Shown: positions 19,551-29,474, counted from the first letter of the stretch. The stretch: 64,000 bases of DNA from Marinilabiliaceae bacterium ANBcel2 (GCA_029688995.1 JARULA010000001.1:1-64000), one strand, 5' to 3'. The notes: generated from the letters alone by a model not told the origin. Program-made: numbers and translations.

Positions 19551-20279
19551 TCATTTTTTTATAGGAGTTAATTGTGCAAGATACTGAAAATGACCATCAC
19601 TATAAAGTAATTCAACTTTAAAGTTATGCTGCAGGGCATAGTATTCAAGAGTGTGATAATCGATAAATAACCAGGGAAAAGGCTCGCCTTTAACAGTGTT
19701 GTAGCTCATTTGATAGATCATCTCACCATAATATTTATCATTAAGGTTAACAAGTATAGAGCCATCCTGATCAGCAAAAAGATAACTTATATCGCTGCTA
19801 TCGAATATAATTTTACCGCGAGGTGAGAGCAGCTTTTTAGCAATAGAAAAAAAGGATTTCAAATTATCAACTGTACCAACAATACCAATTCCGTTCATCA
19901 ATAGAAGAAGAGTATCATAATGTGGTTGGTTAAAACTCTCCGGTTCAAAAAAGTTATGATGTAACACTTTTTTAACCCCTCTGTTTTGCATAATATTGCA
20001 GGCAGCTTTTGATATTTCAAGAGCTGTAACATCCTTATTCATTCTTTGAAGAGCAAGGGAGTGCGACCCCATACCTGCACCAATATCGAGAACTCTTCCG
20101 CTGCATTTTTCAACTGCTATCTGTTCAATTAAAGGCATTTGATGATACTCTCGAAAAAGATACTCGACATCAATTATATCATCTTCGGCTATATCGCTTG
20201 TTACATTAATAACACCACCCCTTTTATTATTATAATAGTAATCACTCCCTGCCAGTCCGACAACATCACTTTCACCCAT
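19551..20279 (-). CDS. Class I SAM-dependent methyltransferase
   Basis: 242 residues with a Rossmann methyltransferase fold. Motif I is VLDIGAGMGSHSLAL (about residues 63-77), the acidic end of strand 2 is in VTALEISKAAC, and motif IV/post-I is YDTLLLLMNGIGIVG. The substrate is unknown: there is no CheR, rRNA- or ubiquinone-methyltransferase-specific motif. It is encoded 37 bases after the DeoR regulator, so it is probably the third gene of the chemoreceptor-DeoR-methyltransferase unit. I would not assume that it methylates the chemoreceptor. Confidence 0.8.
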   Translation of the reverse strand: MGESDVVGLAGSDYYYNNKRGGVINVTSDIAEDDIIDVEYLFREYHQMPLIEQIAVEKCSGRVLDIGAGMGSHSLALQRMNKDVTALEISKAACNIMQNRGVKKVLHHNFFEPESFNQPHYDTLLLLMNGIGIVGTVDNLKSFFSIAKKLLSPRGKIIFDSSDISYLFADQDGSILVNLNDKYYGEMIYQMSYNTVKGEPFPWLFIDYHTLEYYALQHNFKVELLYSDGHFQYLAQLTPIKK

Positions 20280-20316
20280 TTTAAATCACTTTTTTCTTTA
20301 TATATAACCTAATTAG

Positions 20317-21099
20317 TTAGTCTGCTATCACCACCTCTACTCCATTCTCTATAAGAACTTCACGCTGATAGTATGAGACTCCCCTATCGGTAATTAAAAC
20401 ATCAATTTCATTTACGCTGCATATAACGGCCAAACTCCTTTTATTAAATTTTGAAGAGTCGGCGACAACATAAACTTTGCGTGCCATCTTAATCATAGTG
20501 CGATTTAATGCTGCCTCTTCTAAATCGGGAGTTGATAACCCCAAATTTATATCTATACCATCAGCAGCTAAAAACACCTTATCACAAAAAAACTTTTTAA
20601 AGTTATCAATTGCCATGGCGCCAACAAGCGATAGAATAGAGTGTCGCATAATTCCACCGGGCATAATTACGGTGATATTATCCATATCGGCAAGCGGACC
20701 GGCAATATTAAGAGCATTTGTGATTACGGTTAAGCCTTTATAGCGTGATAAATGATTAACTATTTGTCTGGTGGTAGTCCCACTATCAAGCATAATAGTC
20801 TCATTATCATTGATAAAACGGGCTGCCTTTCGGCCTATTGCAGATTTCTGCTTTTGATTAAGATCATTTTTATCGCTATGTTTAAAATCAAGGGTTACCC
20901 TGTCGGTTTTAATAGCTCCGCCCCGAGCACGCACTAACATATTTTTCTGTTCAAGTGCAGTTAAATCATTTCGTATGGTAACCTCACTTACAGCAAAATG
21001 GTTGCTAAGGTCAGATACATTAACCTGCCCATTGTCATCAAGTAATTTAAGAATTAAAGCTCTGCGACCTATAGTTGTGGTAGGATCAAACTTTTTCAT
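20317..21099 (-). CDS. DeoR/GlpR family transcriptional regulator
   Basis: 260-residue sugar-metabolism regulator. An N-terminal winged helix (about 8-60) has the DeoR signature [25 protein letters not shown], followed by the RARGGA linker. The C-terminal sensor domain has [11 protein letters not shown], the phosphosugar-binding type loop, and [11 protein letters not shown]. DeoR proteins usually repress sugar genes and release DNA when a phosphosugar binds. The start overlaps the end of the chemoreceptor gene by 14 bases, so translation is coupled. The only sugar-linked gene nearby is the orphan binding lipoprotein at 23.3 kb. Confidence 0.9.
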   Translation of the reverse strand: MKKFDPTTTIGRRALILKLLDDNGQVNVSDLSNHFAVSEVTIRNDLTALEQKNMLVRARGGAIKTDRVTLDFKHSDKNDLNQKQKSAIGRKAARFINDNETIMLDSGTTTRQIVNHLSRYKGLTVITNALNIAGPLADMDNITVIMPGGIMRHSILSLVGAMAIDNFKKFFCDKVFLAADGIDINLGLSTPDLEEAALNRTMIKMARKVYVVADSSKFNKRSLAVICSVNEIDVLITDRGVSYYQREVLIENGVEVVIAD

Positions 21100-22864
21100 C
21101 TATCTTAAATTTGACAATAGTATTGTTTAATGTTTCAGCAAGATCTTCAAGACGATTTGCTGCCCGATTAATCTCATCAGAGTTGGCAGCATTTCGTTGT
21201 GTAACCTGATTAAGCTGCTGAATTGCATTATTGATCTGTTCAACTCCGGAGAGCTGTTCAAGAGAAGCTGTTGTTATCTCTTCAACCAATGAGGCAGTCT
21301 GCTCTATCTCAGGAGCTAACTCTTCAAATTTTGTTCTTGTTTCATCAGAAGATTTTCTGGTAACAGAGGAGACACTGTTTATTTCTGCTGCAGCTGTCTG
21401 ACTTCGTTCTGCAAGCTTGCGAACCTCGGCTGCAACCACAGCAAAACCACGACCTTCGGCACCTGCTCTTGCAGCTTCAACGGCAGCATTTAGAGCAAGT
21501 ATATTTGTCTGGAAAGCTATATCTCCAATTACAGAGATCTTATTGGTAATCTCTTCAAGGTTTTTGGCAGCTTCATAAGAAGCTTTGTTGCTCTCATGCA
21601 TACTTTCAGCAGCCTTGCGTGCAATAGATCCTGTTGATTTAGAGTTATCTGTGTTAGCCTGTATATTTGCATGCATCTCTTCCATAGAGCTGGAAACCTC
21701 TTCGGCTGCTGATGCCTGCTCATTAGCTCCATTTGCCAAATCCTGCGACTCCTCTACCAATTTAATACCAGCCTCCCCTATTTCGGATGCGCTTTTTGCT
21801 ATATCGCTGATAAGATTTCTCAAACTGGTTACCATATTGTTAAGTGCAATGGATAACCGGCCAACCTCATCCTTTCGTGAAGTATCAAACTTAATAGAGA
21901 GGTCACCTTCTGCAACCTTTTCAGCCTGAGCAACACCAAATAGTATAGGTCGAGTAATAGATTTTGGAAGAAAATAGGATACCAGTCCGCCAATTATAAT
22001 TATCCCCCCAACTGCAAAAAGAACTATTGAAGAGACCATGCTAACAATTGTTGTGGTTTCGTTGCCCATTACTCCCATCTGATCCTGACCCAGATCAGCC
22101 ATAGCACGAATATCCCACATAATATCCTGTGAAAGCTCAAATTTTTCCAGATCTTTTAAACGTGCCTCCTGGTAAAGGGGTATGAAATCGTAAGCCAGCT
22201 CAACGAATTGATCAAGATCATCGGCAAGTTGAACAGGATAATTGATCCCGGCAACAACACTTTCTAAAACCTCCACATCATCCATCACTAAGCCTATTGA
22301 TACACCAGATCTTTCAATAACACCACCCTGTAAATCAGCCAAAATTTGTAACATTAAAGATTCAGCCCCTCTAATAGTTGAGTTTGAAGAGTAGTTTTGA
22401 GATAAAGAGACTATATCACCCGACAACTTGTTCAGTTGATCTATAGCCTGAAACGATTGAGACTGTAAAGGCATATAGTTGCTGTTAAGCTCTTTATAAC
22501 TTTCAATCTTAGATCTTAACTCCTGCAGCTCTTCACCTCGCGAATCGGCCAACCCCTCATCTATTTCTATTAAAGTTTCTAAAGCTAAATCAAAACGATC
22601 AATCTCTCTATCAGAACGAAATGCAAAATAGTCATCACCGGTAAAATCATAAGAGCTGGAAAACTCAGAAAGTCGCCACCACGACTGCGCAACTCTGATA
22701 CCTTCATTTACATAAGGAATATAATCATTCGAAAGTGCCCCTATACGGCTGTCAACTCTTAAAAGATTATAAAATGTATAGGCTCCGTTCACAAAAGCCA
22801 AAATCAAAATTATACCTAAGGTATAGCGAATCTTGGAGTTAATATTAAGATTTTTCCAATTCAT
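21086..22864 (-). CDS. Methyl-accepting chemotaxis protein
   Basis: 592-residue transmembrane chemoreceptor. TM1 is at about residues 12-32, followed by a large helical periplasmic domain of about 240 residues (four-helix-bundle type), TM2 at about 275-298, a HAMP domain ([25 protein letters not shown]) and a long cytoplasmic signalling coiled coil. The tip that contacts CheA and CheW is present as [19 protein letters not shown] and [16 protein letters not shown]. No che genes are in this window. It overlaps deoR by 14 bases and faces a sugar-binding lipoprotein gene across a 421-base divergent region, which suggests sugar sensing. Confidence 0.93.
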   Translation of the reverse strand: MNWKNLNINSKIRYTLGIILILAFVNGAYTFYNLLRVDSRIGALSNDYIPYVNEGIRVAQSWWRLSEFSSSYDFTGDDYFAFRSDREIDRFDLALETLIEIDEGLADSRGEELQELRSKIESYKELNSNYMPLQSQSFQAIDQLNKLSGDIVSLSQNYSSNSTIRGAESLMLQILADLQGGVIERSGVSIGLVMDDVEVLESVVAGINYPVQLADDLDQFVELAYDFIPLYQEARLKDLEKFELSQDIMWDIRAMADLGQDQMGVMGNETTTIVSMVSSIVLFAVGGIIIIGGLVSYFLPKSITRPILFGVAQAEKVAEGDLSIKFDTSRKDEVGRLSIALNNMVTSLRNLISDIAKSASEIGEAGIKLVEESQDLANGANEQASAAEEVSSSMEEMHANIQANTDNSKSTGSIARKAAESMHESNKASYEAAKNLEEITNKISVIGDIAFQTNILALNAAVEAARAGAEGRGFAVVAAEVRKLAERSQTAAAEINSVSSVTRKSSDETRTKFEELAPEIEQTASLVEEITTASLEQLSGVEQINNAIQQLNQVTQRNAANSDEINRAANRLEDLAETLNNTIVKFKIDEKV

Positions 22865-23285
22865 AAATACAAACTTTATATACTTTATAACTACTTTTTA
22901 AACAAACTGTAAAACTCTTTTTTAAGGTTGTATTAGATAAAAATAGTGTTTTTAAAAGTTAATTAAGAATTATATCTAACATTTTAACAACCTTTTAAAA
23001 CCTAAAAAGCTATAAAACCATATATTTTAATGAGAATCAATCTGTTTAGATGTTACCCCTGCAAGGACAAACTCACTGCTATATTACATTAAGAGGTATT
23101 AACCGAAAAAGAACACTTTATAAGAAAAGATATATAGAGCAATAAAAAAAGATGAGGCAAGAATCGACCTATAAAAAACTTTTAAAGGAATTGATTCAAT
23201 AAACTTATTAAAGGATACTGAAAAATACTATTTTTATGGTTCGATAAATCAAACCCATAAAGTCAAAAACTAATTTCAAGCTATT
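22865..23285. promoter_or_regulatory. Divergent regulatory region with nested inverted repeat
   Basis: 421 bases between the chemoreceptor and the sugar-binding lipoprotein genes. AAGGTTGT (22924-22931) pairs with ACAACCTT (22987-22994), and just inside it TTAGATA (22933-22939) pairs with TATCTAA (22973-22979). These could be operator half-sites for the neighbouring DeoR protein or a hairpin in the leader. I saw no full consensus promoter and no small gene in the remainder. Confidence 0.4.
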
Positions 23286-24314
23286 ATGAAATCAAAAAAT
23301 CTAATAAAAGTTAAAAATTCGGTTGCTCTATCTTTACTTTTAATTTTTATATCACTACTCTCATCATGCGGTAATAGTGAGGAGATGAATATTGCATTTT
23401 TATACAGCACCGATGAAACAGAGCGCTTTGTTATTGAATCGCAATTTTTTGCAGACAGAGCAAGAGAATTGGGGGCTAATGTTGTTGTTGATCATGCCGG
23501 TAATAATGATGCTGTTCAGCAACAGAAAGCCGAAGAGATGATTCAGGATGGGATAGATCTACTGGTTCTTATCTATATAAATGAAAATACCGCTAATGCT
23601 ATTGTTAGAGAGGCAAAAAGAGCAGGTGTTAAAGTTATGGCTTTTAACAGACTCCTAAACAATAGTGATTTGGATATGTTTATCTCAGCCAATAATTACA
23701 ATATGGGTGAGGCTTTTGTAAATTACACGGTTGAAAAAGTTCCACGCGGCAACTATATAATATTTGGCGGAGATATGTTCGACCGTAATGCTGTAGAACT
23801 TATGGACGCAGTAGAGAGAAATCTTGAACCTCATATCGAATCGGGTGATATAGATATCTTATATAGATCGTTTACCGAAGATTGGAGTGGTGCGAATGCG
23901 GCATTTGCTTTGCGTCAATTTTTAAACAACAGCAATGAGCATCCCGACGTTATTATTTCTGCATTCGATGGAATGTCAAGTGCTATGTTAGATGTTCTGC
24001 AGGATTTCAACTTAGATGGAGAGGTTATTATTACAGGGCAGGATGCCTTAATAGAGTCTATACACAATATAAGAGAAGGCAAACAACACATTACAATGTA
24101 TCATCCCCATATTGAGATAGCACATACAGCAGCAGAAGCAGCAGTTGCAATGCTTCAGGGTGATAATCTGGAAGAGTTCAATATAACCTATACAGATAAT
24201 CAATATAAGGATGTACCTACAATTATGATAAACTCTGTTGCTGTAACAATAGATAATATAGATGAGGCTCTTATTGAGCAGGGACACTATACAAGAGAAG
24301 ATATATACAACTAA
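23286..24314 (+). CDS. Periplasmic sugar-binding lipoprotein (XylF/Peripla_BP_4 type), orphan
   Basis: 342 residues. The signal peptide ends in a lipobox LLSSC with Cys28 as lipidation site, so it is a membrane-anchored binding protein. The two-lobed periplasmic binding fold is recognisable from MNIAFLYSTDETERFVIESQFF, QQQKAEEMIQDGIDLLVL, AKRAGVKVMAFNRLL and DVIISAFDGMSSAML, as in D-xylose-binding XylF and relatives. No ABC ATPase or permease gene adjoins it. Its divergent neighbours are a chemoreceptor and a DeoR regulator, so it may pass on a sugar signal rather than feed a transporter (inference). A strong terminator follows. Confidence 0.85.
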   Translation: MKSKNLIKVKNSVALSLLLIFISLLSSCGNSEEMNIAFLYSTDETERFVIESQFFADRARELGANVVVDHAGNNDAVQQQKAEEMIQDGIDLLVLIYINENTANAIVREAKRAGVKVMAFNRLLNNSDLDMFISANNYNMGEAFVNYTVEKVPRGNYIIFGGDMFDRNAVELMDAVERNLEPHIESGDIDILYRSFTEDWSGANAAFALRQFLNNSNEHPDVIISAFDGMSSAMLDVLQDFNLDGEVIITGQDALIESIHNIREGKQHITMYHPHIEIAHTAAEAAVAMLQGDNLEEFNITYTDNQYKDVPTIMINSVAVTIDNIDEALIEQGHYTREDIYN

Positions 24315-24362
24315 AAAACAAACCGATAACAGACCTTCAATAATTTGTAGATAAAAAGGTTT

Positions 24363-24397
24363 AAAAGCGGGATATTTAGGTAATATTCCGCTTTTTT
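24363..24397 (+). terminator. Terminator after the sugar-binding lipoprotein gene
   Basis: AAAAGCGGGATATT (24363-24376) pairs with AATATTCCGCTTTT (24382-24395), with one wobble, followed by T residues. It overlaps the 3' end of the convergent acyltransferase gene. Confidence 0.85.
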
Positions 24398-24930
24398 ACT
24401 TCTATAGCAGGATTTCCACGATAAATAGTGTATGGCTTTGTAGAACGCATGGCAACACTATTTAAAGCTAAAACTGAATGAGTGGCAACAGTGACCCCGG
24501 GAGCAACAACGGATTTAGCACCAAGCCATGCACCATCTTCAATTATCACTGGCTTTACCATTAACCCAAAATGTTTGTCATTATAATTATGATTCCCGGT
24601 AACCACTATTGCACCTTGCGATATGCAGCAGTTACTGCCAGTTGAGACAGTTGCTAAACTATCGATCCATACATTTTCTCCAATCCATGTATAGTTACCA
24701 ATAACAATATTCCATGGATATTTTATATTTACACCGGGCTTTATTACAACTCCTTTTCCTATCTTCGCACCAAACAGACGCATTAAAAAGACCTTAAGAG
24801 AGGAAGAAGGATTTAAAGGGTTAATAAAAAAAAGCGCATTGGTTATAAACCACATTGAACGAACAGCAACATTACGCCCCGGTTTATACCAGCTGTTATT
24901 ATATCGTGAAAGATCACACTTCATTAACAA
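24376..24930 (-). CDS. WcaF-like hexapeptide acyltransferase
   Basis: 184-residue left-handed beta-helix O-acyl(acetyl)transferase resembling the colanic acid enzyme WcaF. The N-terminus SRYNNSWYKPGRN and RLFGAKIGKGVVIKPGVNIKYPWNIVIGNY are characteristic. Hexapeptide repeats run from about residue 55 to 160, with the catalytic His in TGNHNYND. The end, IYRGNPAIEVKKR, is the usual terminus. No other capsule or exopolysaccharide genes are near, so the acceptor is unknown. A minus-strand TATATTTG (24996-24989) is a likely -7 element. Confidence 0.87.
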   Translation of the reverse strand: MLMKCDLSRYNNSWYKPGRNVAVRSMWFITNALFFINPLNPSSSLKVFLMRLFGAKIGKGVVIKPGVNIKYPWNIVIGNYTWIGENVWIDSLATVSTGSNCCISQGAIVVTGNHNYNDKHFGLMVKPVIIEDGAWLGAKSVVAPGVTVATHSVLALNSVAMRSTKPYTIYRGNPAIEVKKRNIT

Positions 24931-25014
24931 AATAGTTTTAACAAAACAGAGTTATTGAATTTATTTTAACAAACTAAATTTTCTCTGTCAAATATAAGTA
25001 AAGAGATTCAATTA

Positions 25015-25923
25015 ATGGGAGATTTTTTAGCACTACATAAAGGAGAGATTGCAGCAATATTAACAGCACTATGCTGGACCTTTACCAGTATGGCTTTTGA
25101 ATCGGCGGGTAAACGTGTGGGATCACTATCTGTTAATCTGGTAAGGTTAATTATTGGTTTTTTTATGCTGGGATGTTATAATCTTATAACAAAAGATATT
25201 TTTATTCCGGTTCATGCAGGAACCCATGCTTGGATATGGTTAAGTTTATCGGGTTTTGTGGGGTTTGTAATAGGAGACCTTTTACTTTTTAAGGCTTTTA
25301 CTGTAGTTGGAGCAAGAATCTCAATGTTAGTAATGTCACTCTCTCCTCCCCTAACTGCACTTTTTGGATGGCTTATAATAGGAGAGACTTTAAGTCTGCC
25401 GGCAGCAATTGGCATGATAGTAACTATATGGGGTATAGCACTGGTGATTTTAGGACGATCAGCAAAAAAAGGTCAATTTGGATTCAAATATCCCATTAAG
25501 GGAGTATTATTGGCATTTGGTGGTGCTGCCGGCCAGGGGCTCGGACTGGTTTTGTCGAAGCTGGGAATGCAGGAGCAGGATCCGTTTTTATCAACTCAAA
25601 TAAGAATTATTGCCGGAATAGCAGGTTTTTCACTTCTATTTACTCTAACTAAAAGATGGCATCAAATAGTTAATGCAGTAAAAAACCGAAAAGCAATGAT
25701 TGCTATATTTGCAGGAGCCTTCTTTGGACCATTTTTAGGAGTCTCTTTAAGTCTGTTAGCAGTACGTTACACTTCAACCGGTATTGCCAGTACATTAAAC
25801 TCCCTTTCGCCTGTAATGATAATACCATTTGCAATGTGGATTTTTAAAGAAAAAATAACAATAAAGGAGATGATAGGAGCTGTTATTGCCGTTACAGGTG
25901 TCTCTCTCTTTTTTATATTTTAA
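25015..25923 (+). CDS. EamA/DMT family transporter
   Basis: 302 residues with ten predicted membrane helices in two EamA repeats of five (about 5-145 and 160-300). Each repeat ends in a P-x-x-x-x-x-G-x-x-x-x-GE/KE pattern, such as SPPLTALFGWLIIGETL and SPVMIIPFAMWIFKEKI. It is a drug/metabolite exporter type; the substrate cannot be read from sequence. It is convergent with a second, unrelated-looking EamA gene 25 bases downstream. Confidence 0.88.
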   Translation: MGDFLALHKGEIAAILTALCWTFTSMAFESAGKRVGSLSVNLVRLIIGFFMLGCYNLITKDIFIPVHAGTHAWIWLSLSGFVGFVIGDLLLFKAFTVVGARISMLVMSLSPPLTALFGWLIIGETLSLPAAIGMIVTIWGIALVILGRSAKKGQFGFKYPIKGVLLAFGGAAGQGLGLVLSKLGMQEQDPFLSTQIRIIAGIAGFSLLFTLTKRWHQIVNAVKNRKAMIAIFAGAFFGPFLGVSLSLLAVRYTSTGIASTLNSLSPVMIIPFAMWIFKEKITIKEMIGAVIAVTGVSLFFIF

Positions 25924-25947
25924 CAGAAGATGTTAAAATAAAAAGTA

Positions 25948-26838
25948 TTACCCCAGCATCATTATTGCAATACCTATTAAAATCCCAATTAAAAGAAAAG
26001 CCTTTCTACCTATATTCACTTCGCGAAACAGAAGAGCTCCAAAAGCAAAAGCCACAACTACACTACCACGGCGCAATGCAGCAATTACTGAGATTAAAGC
26101 TTCGGGAAAATCGAGTGCATAGAAATAGAGAAAATCAGCAATCACTAAAAAAAGACCGATTAATGGAATAGAGTTTCGCCAGATAAATTTAGGCGGACGT
26201 GCCTGCGATCGTCTAATTATAACCACTAATGGCAAAAGTAAAACAACCTGATAGATAGAAAACCAGGCCTGAACAGCTAATCTGTTAACCTTTTGAATTA
26301 AGAACTTATCATATAATCCACTTACAGCAGCAAAAAGAGTGGCACCTACAATAAACCATATCCACTTATTATTTGAAAATGAAATACCCTCTTTTTTACC
26401 TGCAACCGAAAAAAGAAAGAAAAAAAGAAGTGTTGTAATCAATCCCATCCACTGTAAAAGTGTTAACTGCTCATTATAGATCAATATGGCGCCAATAAGA
26501 ACCCATACAGGAGAGGTGGCTCTAATTGGACCTGCTATAGTTATTGGCAGATGCTTTAATGAAAAGTAGGAGAGTATCCATGAAGAGAGTACAAAAACAG
26601 TTTTTAAAATAATTAAAAGATGCTCTTTTAAAGTAATATTCTCTATATAGACAAAACTATCCACTCCAATATCACCTGTAGATGAAAGAATTATCAAAGG
26701 CAGAAAAAGTAAAGCACTACTAAATGTTCCATACAAAAGTACAAGCCAAACAGCATTATCACGTAAAGAGTACTTTTTTATCACCTCATAAATCCCAAGA
26801 AAAAAGGCTGAGAATAGTGTAAGCAGTAACCAAATCAT
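25948..26838 (-). CDS. EamA/DMT family transporter
   Basis: 296 residues, about ten membrane helices in two repeats, with the first-repeat end GPIRATSPVWVLIGAILIYNEQL and the second-repeat end AALRRGSVVVAFAFGALLFREVN. The long hydrophilic stretch between helices (VDSFVYIENITLKEH) is unlike the adjacent EamA protein, so they are not a recent duplication. A minus-strand -7 element TAATTTTG lies at 26868-26861. Substrate unknown. Confidence 0.86.
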   Translation of the reverse strand: MIWLLLTLFSAFFLGIYEVIKKYSLRDNAVWLVLLYGTFSSALLFLPLIILSSTGDIGVDSFVYIENITLKEHLLIILKTVFVLSSWILSYFSLKHLPITIAGPIRATSPVWVLIGAILIYNEQLTLLQWMGLITTLLFFFLFSVAGKKEGISFSNNKWIWFIVGATLFAAVSGLYDKFLIQKVNRLAVQAWFSIYQVVLLLPLVVIIRRSQARPPKFIWRNSIPLIGLFLVIADFLYFYALDFPEALISVIAALRRGSVVVAFAFGALLFREVNIGRKAFLLIGILIGIAIMMLG

Positions 26839-26946
26839 AAATAAGAGTTGTTTTAACTCACAAAATTACACTTCTTTTTTATAAAAGATTATTAAATAAC
26901 TTCACTATTGCTTAACTTTATAGATAAAGCAAAGATAAGGGGGTAA

Positions 26947-28134
26947 ATGAAATATTGTATATTAAAAAATGGTAAGGTTGTTACCGAAAAAGGTATTGTC
27001 AAAAAAGATATATTAATTGGCAATGGGAAAATATTGGAGGTTGGCAATAATATTAAAATTTCGTACCCTTCGGTAAAAAAGCAAAACCTGCAAGGATTCT
27101 ATATATTACCCGGATTAATACACTATAACTGCCCATTTTTAAGACGCAATACCGCAAAAGCTTCATCATCGGTTTACGATTCAATATCACAGGGGGCAAC
27201 CTGCTTATTTGACACATTACGAGCAAAAGGCTTAAGTGATACGGCTGTTTTTAAACAACTTCCGCTATTTAATAATGCGATTCCTGCGGGGAGCTATGCC
27301 TTGCATCTTTCAGCTGAAACTTGCAACAATATGAAATACCAGATGTTTAAAAAGCTGGTAATAATGCATGGATTATCCTCATGTGCATTAAGATGGAAAA
27401 CAATCGAGAAATTTATTAAAGGTAAATTCAAAAAAGTTGCTGCAAGAAGTGCTGAAATGGATATGCTAATCCTATGCAAAACTGAAGCAATAAAGGATGC
27501 AGGCATGATTGAAAACTACACCTACTTTAAATCATATCTAAAAAAATTAACAGCAATAATAGAGCAGGTACGAAAATATAATACAACCATACTCTTTTCG
27601 GGTATAACAACAAAAGATGAAGTAACAACAATATTAAACAGTAAATATAGTAAAGTATATATAGCAGTAACTATACCCGAAAATGAGACTAAATCAACAA
27701 CAATATTAAATAAAAATGATATTTTTGACCGGCTATACAAAAATCCGGCTATATTACTATCTCCCCCACAACTCTCTCAAGAAGAAAACTCTTTTTTAAA
27801 TCTCTTAAACAACTGTAATCAAAAATCTTTTCTTACAAAATATATTACATACAAAAACATAAACGAACAGCAGCTAATTAAGGTGTGCGATATGTATGCA
27901 ACCAGAATGGCTAAACTGTTAGGACTTTATCCCGGTAAAGGCCTAATTGCACCGGGTGCAGATGCCGATTTTATAGTTTGGGATCCTTCGTTAACTCACA
28001 AACCAACTACATCTTCACTGCTACGACAAGATATTCACTCACTTATTTTAAATGGAACTGTTGTATTAAAAGATAATTTGGTTCTTCCTGAAGATATTTC
28101 GGGAAGATATTATTTTAGAAATTACAGCAACTAA
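26947..28134 (+). CDS. Dihydropyrimidinase-like amidohydrolase lacking its metal ligands
   Basis: 395 residues with the overall plan of hydantoinase/dihydropyrimidinase/dihydroorotase: an N-terminal beta sandwich (LKNGKVVTEKG...DILIGNGKILEVG), a TIM-barrel region, and the C-terminal ATRMAKLLGLYPGKGLIAPGADADFIVWDP block. The metal site is gone. The usual HxH after 'LPG' reads LIHYNCPF. The 'VHAEN' His segment reads LILCKTEA, the 'VHxS' His segment reads LFSGITT, and no carboxylated-Lys segment or final Asp motif is seen. It is therefore probably a non-catalytic homologue, perhaps a binding or regulatory subunit. The reading frame is intact, so it is not simply decaying. It is also shorter than active enzymes (about 450). 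Confidence 0.8.
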   Translation: MKYCILKNGKVVTEKGIVKKDILIGNGKILEVGNNIKISYPSVKKQNLQGFYILPGLIHYNCPFLRRNTAKASSSVYDSISQGATCLFDTLRAKGLSDTAVFKQLPLFNNAIPAGSYALHLSAETCNNMKYQMFKKLVIMHGLSSCALRWKTIEKFIKGKFKKVAARSAEMDMLILCKTEAIKDAGMIENYTYFKSYLKKLTAIIEQVRKYNTTILFSGITTKDEVTTILNSKYSKVYIAVTIPENETKSTTILNKNDIFDRLYKNPAILLSPPQLSQEENSFLNLLNNCNQKSFLTKYITYKNINEQQLIKVCDMYATRMAKLLGLYPGKGLIAPGADADFIVWDPSLTHKPTTSSLLRQDIHSLILNGTVVLKDNLVLPEDISGRYYFRNYSN

Positions 28135-28147
28135 ATGGGAGAAAAAA

Positions 28148-28180
28148 ACAAGGGCTGCCCAATACTTTTTGGACAGCCCC
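28148..28180 (-). terminator. Terminator of the oadGAB operon
   Basis: On the minus strand GGGCTGTCC (28179-28171) pairs with GGGCAGCCC (28160-28152), with one wobble, followed by TTGTTTTTTT. It lies about 45 bases after the oadB stop. Confidence 0.82.
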
Positions 28181-28222
28181 TTAATTTTATAAATAAAAAT
28201 ATTTTAAAAAAAGTACTCTAAT

Positions 28223-29440
28223 CTATCCCAATACCGATATTAATATACCTGCTGCAACAGCAGAGCCAATAACTCCAGAAATATTAGAAGCCATGCAGTA
28301 CTGTAATAGATGATTATTACCATCATGTTTTAAACCCAGCTCATTAGCTACTCGCGAAGCCATAGGAACCGCACTTAAACCGGTAGCTCCTACAAGAGGA
28401 TTTATCTTCTTTTTAGCAATAAGGTTATAAACCTTCACGGCAAAAATACCACCAGCAATTGAAATTGCAAAAGCAATAAAACCACCTACAATTATTCCTA
28501 CAGTACGAAGATCCAAAAACAGATCATAAGTCATGGTTCCTCCCACTGCCAATCCAAGAAAAATGGTGGCGGTATTCATTATAGGACCTGTGGCAGCATC
28601 GGATAACCTCTTTGTTATTGAACCAACCTCTTTAACAAGATTGCCAAAAAAGAGCATTCCAAGCAACGGTACAGAAGAGGGTACAAATATTGCAATTATA
28701 ATTCCCAATACTACTGGAAATATAATTTTAACCAGTTTGATATTTTTAATCTCATATTTAGCAGGATAGAGCTTATCCTGCTGCTTCATATTAATTTTAA
28801 ACTCCTTTTTACTCATTAATGCATTAGCAACTAAAGGTACAATTACCGGCACCAGTGCCATATAGGAGTATGCTGCTATAGCAATAGGTCCTAAAAGATG
28901 AGGAGCAAGCATAATTGTAGTATAAATAGCTGTTGGTCCGTCAGCACCACCAATTATTCCAAGAGCTCCGGCTTCCTGAATAGTGAAGCCCATTGCTATG
29001 GCACCAAAAATTACTGAAAAAATACCAATTTGAGCAGCAGCACCAAAGAATGCAAGTCGGAGATTACGCAACATAGGACCAAAATCTGTTAATGCTCCTA
29101 CCCCCATAAAAATAATGGGTGGTAAAAAGCCGGTCTTTATAAGTGAATAGTATAAATAGTTCATTATACCATATTCACTGGCTATTTCAAACAGATTCAT
29201 ATATCTGCCATCACCAACCATAATAGCCTCTTCGGGCACTACTCCCATACCTCCTCCCAAAAGATTTGCAAGAATAACCCCAAAACCTATTGGTACAAGC
29301 AACAATGGCTCATATTTTTTGGCAATACCCAAATAGAGAAGAACTCCCCCTATTGCCAACATCAATAAAGCAGCGGGACTTTCTGCAATGGGACCAAAAG
29401 CGGTCATTTCATATAACTGTTCTAATATGTTCATCAACAC
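28223..29440 (-). CDS. oadB: Sodium-pumping oxaloacetate decarboxylase, beta subunit
   Basis: Membrane subunit that couples decarboxylation of the carboxybiotin carrier to sodium export. 405 residues with roughly eleven hydrophobic segments. The conserved ion-site motif GIIGGADGPTAIYTT, with its essential Asp, is present near residue 170, as are PLLGMLFFGNLVKEVG and the end motif ASNISGVIGSAVAAG. It is the third gene of oadG-oadA-oadB, 34 bases after oadA. With the alpha and gamma subunits it turns oxaloacetate (or a related acid) decarboxylation into a sodium gradient, useful in fermentation. Confidence 0.94.
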   Translation of the reverse strand: MLMNILEQLYEMTAFGPIAESPAALLMLAIGGVLLYLGIAKKYEPLLLVPIGFGVILANLLGGGMGVVPEEAIMVGDGRYMNLFEIASEYGIMNYLYYSLIKTGFLPPIIFMGVGALTDFGPMLRNLRLAFFGAAAQIGIFSVIFGAIAMGFTIQEAGALGIIGGADGPTAIYTTIMLAPHLLGPIAIAAYSYMALVPVIVPLVANALMSKKEFKINMKQQDKLYPAKYEIKNIKLVKIIFPVVLGIIIAIFVPSSVPLLGMLFFGNLVKEVGSITKRLSDAATGPIMNTATIFLGLAVGGTMTYDLFLDLRTVGIIVGGFIAFAISIAGGIFAVKVYNLIAKKKINPLVGATGLSAVPMASRVANELGLKHDGNNHLLQYCMASNISGVIGSAVAAGILISVLG

Positions 29441-29474
29441 AAAATTTAATTTATTAATTTGCCTGACAAAAAAA

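Noticed and set aside
19551-20279. CheR-type receptor methyltransferase beside the chemoreceptor
   Set aside because: The protein has a general class I methyltransferase motif I but lacks CheR-specific features and the N-terminal CheR domain.
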